This document shows positions 17,499-26,500 of a stretch of 64,000 nucleotides of DNA, one piece after another. The position numbers were made by a program, and so were the translations under genes. Source of the DNA: Bacteroidota bacterium (GTDB lineage: Bacteria > Bacteroidota > Bacteroidia > B-17B0 > Aurantibacillaceae); NCBI GenBank assembly GCA_947450025.1, contig CANFTW010000003.1:186001-250000 (forward strand), in the 5' to 3' direction. The notes beneath the pieces are model-generated. The model searched no databases. It saw nothing but the letters and a program-made list of their open reading frames with translations, and had not been told where the DNA came from. The first letter of the stretch is position 1, and the number at the start of each line of letters is the position of its first letter.

Positions 17499-20400
17499 TT
17501 TTTATAAATGGAATTTTAAAAGTATACATGGTTCCTTCATTATTATTTATTTCATAGCTGCCTTCTAATTGCCTCGCAAAAATATCTAATAAGCGCATGC
17601 CTATCCCCTGCGTTTTTTGATCTTGATTTATCCCAACACCATTATCCCGAATACAATAATAAATCAATTTTTCTTCATTTAGATACTTTAATGTAATATT
17701 AATTTCAGGTGATTCAATTCCTTTAAAAGCATGTTTGATTGCATTACTGATAATTTCAGAAGTAATCATACCTAAGGCCACACAATTATTAATATTAAAG
17801 GTTAAGGGTTCAATGTCTAATTTAAATTCAACAGGGCTAGACTCTTCTATAAAAATTTCTCTGAGTTTATAAATCATGACATTGATGTAAAGGTTTACTT
17901 CTATAGATCTAATTTTACCTTTATTCAAGAGAATTTCATGAACCATAGTCATTGAATTTATTCTTCGATAGGTGTCTTTTAAAACTGACTTATTACTTTC
18001 ATTTTTAGTTGCACGGATTTGCATTTGAATAATAGCTGCTACTGACTGCAAATTATTTTTTACACGATGATGTACTTCTTGCATTAATGCTATTTGTTCA
18101 GACAAAGAAAGATTTAATTCAGCTGTCCTATTTTGGACAATATTTTCAAGTTTATAATTTTGCTTTTTTATTATACTGATTCTATATTTTATAATTAATA
18201 TGATTAAAATTAATACGGTCATACTGGCCAAAAACACAAACCACCAAGTTACATAAAACGGCTTAATAACTTTAATGGAAATGGAAATTTGGTTATTGTT
18301 CCATGATCCATCTATACTTTGGGCTTTTATTAATAACACATAATTTCCATAGGGCAAGTTGCTAATTTTTATCGGTCCCTCTTTTTGATAATTCCATTCG
18401 CTACTATATCCTTTAATTTGATAAGCATATAAGTGCTCTTCCTCTTCAAAATCTAAAAGCTTTGCTTCAACTGCAAAATTATTATTACCAGTTAAAATCA
18501 AAAATCCTGATTTATTAAAATCAGTTGTTATGTCTTCCGCATCATTTGTTTTAAAATTATACTGACTTAATTTATCAATAACAAAAGGGTAAGATTTTTG
18601 CTTGTCATCAATAATAAAATCTTTAGGATTAAAACTTGTTATTCCGTTTAATCCTCCAAAATAAAGCCACCCATCATCCGCTTTAAAGCTTGAAGATCTA
18701 TTAAACTCATTGTGAGTAATTCCATCTTTTTCAGTATACATTTTAGCTTTAAAGGTTGTTTTATTAAATTGTGCTAATCCAAAATCCGTACTAATCCAAA
18801 ATCTTCCGTAGCCGTCATCTTCTATTCTATACATAGTGTTTGAAAAGAAACCGTTTAAAAAACCATATTGCTTAAAAATATTTTTTGATTTATTCCAAGA
18901 GAAAAGTCCATCATTAGCTGAAGCTATCCAATATAAACTATCTGTATCAACAAACACATCATTAATAGCATCAAATGGTAAATTTGACTTGCCAAAGTCT
19001 AAATAGTTGTCTATAATTTCACCTTTGCTATTTATCTGAAATATGCCATTGCTTGCAATGGCTAGAAATTGATTTCTTTTAAATTTTATAAATCGATAGA
19101 CTAATTTTGGTTCAGTGAAATTATTTGACTTCACTTTGGTTACCGTGTTTGATACTATGTTATAAACAGAAAGGCCCGTTGTACACCCCAACAATAGTTG
19201 ATCTTTATTCAACTCCTCAATTGACCAAATTTCTTGATTATTTGATTCTAATTTATAATGTAAAGTTTTTGTAGATAAATTGTATTGATGGAGACGAAAA
19301 GAACCTATCCATAATTCATTATTTATTTTTTTAATCGCAAAGTTTTCTTTTATGTTTAAAGTTTCTGTCTTGCCTTTATTTTTAATTGAAAAGTAATCAA
19401 ATAAAGCGCCAACCAATAATTCATTTGAAGCAAAAATACCTCTAGTAGAACGGTTTTCAGAAGATTTTAATTGATTATTTACAAAATCTTTTTTGAAATT
19501 TATTTTTATGAAATTTATTTTTATGATTCCTTCGGTCGTGCAAAACCAATAATTATCTAACTGATCCTTAAATGCGGAAATAACCGTAGATCGCATTATT
19601 TTTTCGTCATCCGCTTCTGAATTTCCTTTCAATGTTAAAATATTTAAAACATTGCTTTGATATATTCTAAAAGCTGACTCGGAAAATAAATGATGATCGT
19701 AGATAAAACTTCCTGGATATAAAAATGGGTAGCTTTCCTTTGTCAATGAATCCAGTTTTTTAACCTCCCCATTAAAATATAATTGATAATACTGTTTTTG
19801 TCCTATCGAATCACCATGACAAATAAGGTAACTATTTGCATTCCTATAAACAAAATAAGACCAATCATATGGATTTAAAACAATAGTACTATCACTAAAT
19901 ATTAGCAAAGCTTCTTTTGTTACCTTAACTGATTGTGAATAGGGTGAGATAATTAAGTTTTGTGTTTTTCCTTCCTTTTTGAAGTTGCCTGTTTTTATAA
20001 TATGATTTTCTTTTTGTATAAATTTTAACTCTTTATTTAAAAGCCATGACTTGATGGAATGATTTTCTAAAAAAAACACTTCATAAAATCGATTAGGATA
20101 AAAATAAATTCCATCGTCATTAAAAGATTTTTTGACAGAGTTTATTTGTTCCTCTTTAAATGGAGCCTTTGGATAATAATTTGAAAAAGCTTTTACTTTT
20201 AGAGTATTAATATCCATCACATCAATATGCATTAATGTGTCTTTATTTTTTGCGTTTTTTTGGTCGTAGATAATTAATACGCCAGTTACATGGTCAAAAA
20301 ATAATTCCGTAATCTCTCTACCTCTCAATCCATGTGTCTTTTGATTAAAAACTTGGAAGTTTTTTCCATCAAATCGGCAGAGTCCATTTTTTGTTCCAAA

Positions 20401-20568
20401 CCACAAAAAACCATTTTTGTCTTGTATACAGCAGTTAACTGTTCTTGATGGCAAACCATCAGCATAAGAGTATAATCTTTTTTTTATTGTAAAAGAGCTG
20501 TTTTGTGCTTTAATTGTATTAATACAAAATACAGCCAAAATAAAATTAAGAGCTAATAGTAATTTCAT
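17491..20568 (-). CDS. Sensor histidine kinase with two-component-regulator propeller
   Basis: A signal peptide (MKLLLALNFILAVFC, cut near KAQ) begins at the ATG ending at 20568. A longer TTG-initiated form ending at 20610 would add 14 residues before it and is less likely. The periplasmic part has propeller repeats (GLPSRTVNCCIQDKNGFLWF; GTKNGLCRF; DGYGRFWISTDFGLAQF) over about 25-640, then a Y_Y_Y-type domain (LPYGNYVLLIKAQSIDGSW). One membrane helix follows (WWFVFLASMTVLILIILII, about 770-795). The cytoplasmic part has a HisKA_2 motif EVHHRVKNNLQS with His833/834 and an ATPase domain (NAIKHAF; DNGVGI; GIGMRLL). It lacks a fused receiver and overlaps its LytTR partner. Ligand unknown; carbohydrate sensing is common for propeller kinases but is not shown here. 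Confidence 0.92.
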   Translation of the reverse strand: MKLLLALNFILAVFCINTIKAQNSSFTIKKRLYSYADGLPSRTVNCCIQDKNGFLWFGTKNGLCRFDGKNFQVFNQKTHGLRGREITELFFDHVTGVLIIYDQKNAKNKDTLMHIDVMDINTLKVKAFSNYYPKAPFKEEQINSVKKSFNDDGIYFYPNRFYEVFFLENHSIKSWLLNKELKFIQKENHIIKTGNFKKEGKTQNLIISPYSQSVKVTKEALLIFSDSTIVLNPYDWSYFVYRNANSYLICHGDSIGQKQYYQLYFNGEVKKLDSLTKESYPFLYPGSFIYDHHLFSESAFRIYQSNVLNILTLKGNSEADDEKIMRSTVISAFKDQLDNYWFCTTEGIIKINFIKINFKKDFVNNQLKSSENRSTRGIFASNELLVGALFDYFSIKNKGKTETLNIKENFAIKKINNELWIGSFRLHQYNLSTKTLHYKLESNNQEIWSIEELNKDQLLLGCTTGLSVYNIVSNTVTKVKSNNFTEPKLVYRFIKFKRNQFLAIASNGIFQINSKGEIIDNYLDFGKSNLPFDAINDVFVDTDSLYWIASANDGLFSWNKSKNIFKQYGFLNGFFSNTMYRIEDDGYGRFWISTDFGLAQFNKTTFKAKMYTEKDGITHNEFNRSSSFKADDGWLYFGGLNGITSFNPKDFIIDDKQKSYPFVIDKLSQYNFKTNDAEDITTDFNKSGFLILTGNNNFAVEAKLLDFEEEEHLYAYQIKGYSSEWNYQKEGPIKISNLPYGNYVLLIKAQSIDGSWNNNQISISIKVIKPFYVTWWFVFLASMTVLILIILIIKYRISIIKKQNYKLENIVQNRTAELNLSLSEQIALMQEVHHRVKNNLQSVAAIIQMQIRATKNESNKSVLKDTYRRINSMTMVHEILLNKGKIRSIEVNLYINVMIYKLREIFIEESSPVEFKLDIEPLTFNINNCVALGMITSEIISNAIKHAFKGIESPEINITLKYLNEEKLIYYCIRDNGVGINQDQKTQGIGMRLLDIFARQLEGSYEINNNEGTMYTFKIPFIKNE

Positions 20569-20771
20569 GAATGGTGGTTTTTTCAAACAACTTATTTTAA
20601 TGTAAATCAAAGTTTACTAATTCCTTGCATTTATCCTAATGTTTGTTTTAAAGAATATGATGTGTTAAATAATAAGCTAGTGATAGTGTAAATTATTTTT
20701 TATTTTTTATTTAAAATGCATTTTATTAAATTATCTTTACCATAAGCACACTATTGAGTGCTACATGATTT

Positions 20772-22997
20772 ATGGCTAAGGGAAAAAAGAAACAACCAAA
20801 GCGCTATTTATTTGAAGAAGTATTAGCGTTTTTAAAACATAATAGCGAAAAAGCATTTAACTATAAACAACTTGGCGCTGCCATGGAAATAGAGAATGAC
20901 AGTGATCGCTTTGCATTATTAGAAACATTAGAAGAATTAAAACACCAGGGGTTTGTTGTAGAAAAAGAAATTGGTAAATATCAAGCCAAAGAATCTAGAG
21001 CTTATCAAACGGGAACCATTGATTTTACAAGTCAAGGTACAGCGTTTGTTATTGTTTCAACCGATGTTCCAGATGTATTTATTCCGTTTCGTAAAACAAG
21101 AGATGCCCTTCAAGGTGATTTAGTTAAAATAATCGTTCATCCACAAAGAGGCCGAGAAAAAGCAGAAGGTGAGGTGGTAGAAGTGATTCAGCGTAGAAAA
21201 ACAAAATTTGTTGGTAGCATCCAAATCAATCCAAAATTTGCATTTGTTGTTCCGGATTATACTAAAATACATGTTGATTTTTTTGTGCCTCTGCATGATA
21301 TCAATGGAGCACAAAACGGACAAAAAGTATTAGTTGAATTTACTGACTGGAAACGTGGCTCCGAAAATCCTAATGGTAAGGTGGTTGAAGTACTTGGGAA
21401 TTCAGGAGAACATGAAACCGAAATACATGCGATTATGGCGGAGTTTGGATTACCAATGGTGTTTGCACCTGAGGTAGAAGCTGCTGCTAAAAAATTAGCC
21501 ACCGAAATTACTCCCGAGGAGATTGCGAAACGCAGAGACTTTAGAAAAATTACCACGTTTACTATTGACCCTGTTGATGCTAAAGATTTTGATGATGCCT
21601 TATCTTTACAAAAACTAGAAAACGGCAACTGGGAAGTTGGCGTTCACATTGCCGACGTTACCCATTATTTGAAACCACATACGATTTTAGATGATGAGGC
21701 GGTAAGCCGAGCCACATCGGTGTATTTGGTAGATCGCTGTGTGCCTATGTTGCCTGAAGTGTTAAGTAATTTTGCGTGTTCATTACGTCCACATGAAGAG
21801 AAATATTGCTTCAGCGCCGTATTTGAATTAGATGAACATGCACAAATTCAAAATCAATGGTTTGGTAAAACAGTTATTTATAGCGACCATCGCTTTGCTT
21901 ACGAAGAAGTACAAACGATTATCGAAACAGGAGAAGGACCTTATAAAGAAGAGATTTTTACTTTAGATAAATTAGCAAAAATTTTACGTGCCGAGCGAAC
22001 ATCTAAAGGCTCAATCTTTTTTGATAAGGCCGAAGTAAAATTTCAATTAGATGATAAAGGTGCGCCAACAGGTGTGTATTTTAAAACACAAAAAGATGCA
22101 CATAAATTAATTGAAGATTTTATGCTATTAGCGAATCGTAAGGTTGCTGAATTTTTAGGAAAAAAGTCTAAAGACGATCATCAAAAAAGTCAAGCAAGAA
22201 AAGAGAAGAATGATAAAAATTCTGATGCCGTGGTTTATCGTATACATGATGTGCCTAAAGATGAAAAATTAATTGAGTTAAATAATTTTGTAGAACGCTT
22301 TGGGTACTCTGTTGCCGTTGGAAACAAAACCAAAACTGCACAGTCTATCAATAAACTATTGCATGATGTAAAAGATAAAAAAGAGCAAAGTATGATTGAG
22401 TTATTGGCTGTTCGCTCAATGCCCAAAGCTATTTATACGACTAAAAATGTTGGGCATTATGGTTTGGGATTTGATTACTATACCCATTTTACGTCTCCTA
22501 TCCGTCGTTATCCAGATGTCATGGTGCATCGTTTATTAGAAGCTAAGTTAAATCATGCTCACTATTTAAAAGCTGATGAGTTAGAATTATTATGTAAACA
22601 TTCTTCTGAAATGGAGAAACTAGCTGCTGAAGCGGAACGTGCCTCTGTAAAATATAAACAGGTAGAATTTTTAGAACATAAAATTGGACAGGAATTTGAG
22701 GGCGTTATTAGTGGTGTAACCGAATGGGGAATTTTTGTAGAGATTATTGAAAACAAATGCGAGGGCCGCGTAAGCATGCGAGACATGAAAGACGACCAAT
22801 ATGTGTTTGATGAAGATAACTACCGAGTAGTTGGACGACGCACAGGACGTATTTATACACTAGGCGATAAAGTAACCATCAAAGTAAGACGCGCTGACTT
22901 AGTAAAAAAACAATTAGATTTTGAATTTGTGGCTGGAGTTCCTTCCACTAAAGAAGTTGAAATTAGAAATCCAAAAAGGTATAAGAAGAGGAGATAG
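20772..22997 (+). CDS. rnr: Ribonuclease R
   Basis: This 741-residue protein has the full RNase R layout: an N-terminal winged-helix-like segment (about 10-70, FEEVLAFLKHNSEKAFNYKQL), cold-shock/OB domains (about 75-225), the RNB catalytic domain with TIDPVDAKDFDDALSL and the downstream HYGLGFDYYTHFTSPIRRYP signature, an S1 domain (about 640-720, EFEGVISGVTEWGIFVEI) and a basic tail (NPKRYKKRR). RNase R is a processive 3'-5' exoribonuclease that degrades structured RNA. The gene is monocistronic, divergent from the kinase gene, and followed within 30 bases by a strong terminator hairpin. It is the only long plus-strand gene between 15.2 and 32.1 kb. Confidence 0.96.
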   Translation: MAKGKKKQPKRYLFEEVLAFLKHNSEKAFNYKQLGAAMEIENDSDRFALLETLEELKHQGFVVEKEIGKYQAKESRAYQTGTIDFTSQGTAFVIVSTDVPDVFIPFRKTRDALQGDLVKIIVHPQRGREKAEGEVVEVIQRRKTKFVGSIQINPKFAFVVPDYTKIHVDFFVPLHDINGAQNGQKVLVEFTDWKRGSENPNGKVVEVLGNSGEHETEIHAIMAEFGLPMVFAPEVEAAAKKLATEITPEEIAKRRDFRKITTFTIDPVDAKDFDDALSLQKLENGNWEVGVHIADVTHYLKPHTILDDEAVSRATSVYLVDRCVPMLPEVLSNFACSLRPHEEKYCFSAVFELDEHAQIQNQWFGKTVIYSDHRFAYEEVQTIIETGEGPYKEEIFTLDKLAKILRAERTSKGSIFFDKAEVKFQLDDKGAPTGVYFKTQKDAHKLIEDFMLLANRKVAEFLGKKSKDDHQKSQARKEKNDKNSDAVVYRIHDVPKDEKLIELNNFVERFGYSVAVGNKTKTAQSINKLLHDVKDKKEQSMIELLAVRSMPKAIYTTKNVGHYGLGFDYYTHFTSPIRRYPDVMVHRLLEAKLNHAHYLKADELELLCKHSSEMEKLAAEAERASVKYKQVEFLEHKIGQEFEGVISGVTEWGIFVEIIENKCEGRVSMRDMKDDQYVFDEDNYRVVGRRTGRIYTLGDKVTIKVRRADLVKKQLDFEFVAGVPSTKEVEIRNPKRYKKRR

Positions 22998-23025
22998 TTG
23001 TTCTTTCAATTAAATTCATAGAATC

Positions 23026-23057
23026 AAAAAACCGCCCCAACAACAAGGCGGTTTTTT
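23026..23057 (+). terminator. Rho-independent terminator of rnr
   Basis: AAAAAACCGCC (23026-23036) pairs with GGCGGTTTTTT (23047-23057) around a 10-base loop. The right arm doubles as the U-run. It lies 29 bases after the rnr stop. Confidence 0.85.
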
Positions 23058-23082
23058 ATATTACCGATAAACCAAACATTAA

Positions 23083-23262
23083 AACTTGTTAGTCAAAACA
23101 AAACCTCTAAAGAGATTTCTGAGCTATTATTTCTATCAGAAAACGATTGAAAATGATCACTCACGAATTTGCCAAAAATTAGAACTTCCGCATCGCAACA
23201 ATAGTTTAGTAATTTGGATTAACGACAACAAAGAGTTGTTGTCTTATATCAGCGAGTTTTAA
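23083..23262 (+). pseudogene. Possible C-terminal gene remnant, no start codon
   Basis: An open frame of 59 sense codons ending in TAA follows the rnr terminator. It reads protein-like text such as LKRFLSYYFYQKTIEND, LELPHRNNSLVIWI and NDNKELLSYISEF, but has no ATG, GTG or TTG at its upstream end; the frame is closed there by a stop. I do not recognise the family. It could be the tail of a gene whose front was lost. Chance openness in AT-rich DNA is the alternative. Confidence 0.25.
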
Positions 23263-23534
23263 GTCCTTAAAAGCTTGAAGAAATCACCTATAAAGCAACT
23301 AATAGTGTTTTAGTTTACTAATTGATTTATAATATAAATCAACATGGACAAAGCAAAAACAAAACAAGATATTTTAAATACTAAAATTTGAAAATCTCTT
23401 AAATCATTCAGCACAAACAATTGATGGTTTTTTGTTTTGGAAACGAATCTACTTTTTACTATAAATTTAGATTCCTGAGGACGACTATTTTTCATTTTAC
23501 TTTTAGAATAGATGCGTGTTTTATTCGATACTAA
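23263..23534. other. Non-coding stretch with a perfect 21-bp palindrome
   Basis: No convincing gene is present. A perfect palindrome lies at 23322-23342: arms TTGATTTATA and TATAAATCAA around one A. Just after it (23344) a plus-strand ATG starts MDKAKTKQDILNTKI and then stops. Skipping one base would continue as ENLLNHSAQTIDGF and then FLFWKRIYFLL before a stop, so a frameshifted gene fragment is possible. With the frame at 23083-23262, the whole 537-bp gap after rnr looks like decayed coding DNA. Confidence 0.4.
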
Positions 23535-26500
23535 TTATTTTATGATTGAAACTCTGCCAATGTATTTATGTTTTTGTCCAAACATATCCATTAATTCAAC
23601 TTTCCAAGTATAGGTGTCAATTTGTGCGGGTTCATTGCCATTATTTGCTCTTCCATCCCAACCCACATGAACATCTTCTGTCGAGAAACACATATTGCCC
23701 CAGCGGTCGTGGATATTAAGTTTGTATTCATTTGGATCCCAGCCTGTTCCCATTGGAAAAAACACATCATTGACGCCATCGTTGTTTGGAGTAAATGTAT
23801 TTGGTGCATAAAATGTAAAAATTCCATTCACTTTAATATCATGAAGCACAATATCCTTGCATCCATTTGCACTTGTAGCCACTAAAGTGGTCGTATAAAT
23901 TCCTTCCTGCCCAAACACATGGCTTGGATTAGTTTGATTAGACGTTGTTAAATCACCAAAAATCCAATAATAGGAAACGGCATTAGTGGATAAATTATTA
24001 AATTGTATGAATGGGTCTAATACATCTGTTTCTTGAAGATTCGTTGTAAATTCTGCTACTGGAACAGCGAACACATTAATCATATTGTTTTTAATCAATG
24101 TAGTTGAACATCCATTGCTTGACTCTGCTGTTAAAGTAATGTTATAAAACCCTGGATCATCAAAACAATAGCGTGGACTTTGAATAGAAGATTGATCGCC
24201 ATTTCCAAAAGACCAATTCCAATTTGTAATAGAGCCTGTTGTTACGGTTGATAAATCAGTAAAATCAACGCATAAAGGGGCGCAACCTAAAATGACACTA
24301 GAATTGAAATTAACCATAGGCGCGTCAAAAACATTAACAGAAGCCACACTCATGTTTGTACAACTATTAATAGAACCTATCACTGTATATGTTGTTGAAA
24401 TGGTTGGACTAACTATTAAGGGATTACCTATATGTCCATTGCTCCAAACATAATTAGAAGCTCCACTTGCCGATAAGGTCGCTGTTTTTCCAGCACAAAT
24501 GGTTGCTGATGATGCAGTAACATTTGGAACAGAATTTACGACAACAGATGTTATTGCTGAAGAAGAACACCCTAAACTAGTTCCAACAAGCGTATAACTT
24601 GTTGTTGCAACTGGATTAACAGAAATTGTATTAGTTGTTGCACCTGTATTCCATAAATAAGATGTTGCTCCGCTAGCATTTAATACTGTGCTTTGTCCAT
24701 TACATATTGTTGAATTATTTACTGAAAGCACAGGTATAAGGTTAACAGTTACTGTCGTCGTTTCCATACTAGAACAGTTGTTTGTGGTACCAGTCACTGA
24801 ATAATTCGTTGTAATGTTTGGTGATACTGAAATAGAACTTGATACGGCGCCTGTATTCCAAACATAGGATGCTGCACCATTAGCAACTAAATTAATAGAT
24901 TGCCCTGCACAAATAGTAGAAGTGTTTACTGTCACAACAGGTAGAGCATTTACAACAACGGTTGCAATGACAGATCCCGAACACACACCATTGTCTCCTG
25001 AAACACTATACGATGTAGTTGTTAGAGGGGAAACTATAATATTGTTTCCGGTTGAACCATCACTCCAAGTGAACGAAGTTGCTCCCAAAGAGGTAAGCGT
25101 GGTTGTTTGACCAGCGCATATTGTAGGAGCATTAACCGATAATAGTAAACTTGGATTAACAACGATGTTTGCCGTTGCAGAATTAATACATCCTGATTGT
25201 TCACCAGTGACAGTATAATTAGTGTTGGAAGTTGGACTGTCTAATAACGAACTATTGTTTGATCCATTACTCCATGTAAACGTAGTTGCGCCACTCGCTG
25301 TTAATGTTGCGGTTTGGCCCGAGCAAATGGTTGCTGAGCTAACCGAAACTGATGGAAGCGGGGTAACTGATACAATAGAAACTGCTGTGTTTGAACATCC
25401 GCCTTGTGTTCCCGTAACTGTATAACTTGAGCTAATTAATGGCGCGTCTATTATTGTGTTTACTAAAGTGCCTGTATTCCATGAATAACTTGTTGCGCCA
25501 TTTGCAATAATTGTAGCGGTTTGCCCTGCACAAATAGTAGAAGAATTTACCGTCACAACGGGTAGAGCATTTACAACAACGGTTGCAATGACAGATCCCG
25601 AACACGCGCCATTGTCTCCTGAAACACTATACGATGTAGTTGTTAGAGGGGAAACTATAATATTGTTTCCGGTTGAACCATCACTCCAAGTGAACGAAGT
25701 TGCTCCCAAAGAAGTAAGCGTCGTTGTTTGACCGGCGCATATTGTAGGAGCATTAACCGATAATAGTAAACTTGGATTAATAACGATGTTTGCTGTTGCA
25801 GAATTAACACATCCTGATTGTTCACCAGTGACAGTATAATTAGTGTTGGAAGTTGGACTGTCTAATAACGAACTATTATTTGATCCATTACTCCATGTAA
25901 ACGTCGTTGCGCCACTCGCTGTTAATGTTGCGGTTTGGCCCGAGCAAATAGTTGCTGAGCTAACCGAAACTGATGGAAGCGGGGTAACTGATACAATAGA
26001 AACTGCTGTGTTTGTGCACCCTAATAAAGTTCCAACAACTGTATAGGTGGCTGATGTAGTTGGTAAAACTAATATCGAAGAAGTAATTGCTCCTGTGTTC
26101 CAAGCATAAGATGTTGCCCCATTTGCATAAAGTGTGCCTGTTTGACCAGCGCAGAGAGACATTGAATTAACCGTGATTATAGGTAAGGGATTAACATATA
26201 ATGAAACCGTCGTTGTGTTTGAGCATCCAAGATCGATTCCTGTTAATGTATAATTTGTAGTAATTGATGGTGATTCTGAGATAGTGGCCGATGTCGCGCC
26301 GTTACTCCAGCTATAAGTTGTAGCGCCTGTTGCAGAAAGCGTGGCGGTTTCACCAGCACATATTGTCGGTGAGTTTATTGTAATAAGTGGTAATGGATTT
26401 ACGCTAACAGAGGACACAGCTGTATTCGTGCAACCTTGCGCTGTTCCCAATACGGTATAATTTGTATTGCTTGAAGGCGAAACGGTTATAGAGGAAAATG

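Noticed and set aside
20569-20610. TTG start adding 14 residues to the propeller kinase
   Set aside because: The signal peptide begins at the ATG ending at 20568; the extra residues would place a charged stretch before it.
23310-23495. 61-residue minus-strand frame starting MKNSRPQESKFIV
   Set aside because: It has no family resemblance, crosses the perfect palindrome at 23322-23342 and lies in decayed non-coding DNA; only a chance hydrophobic tail supports it.
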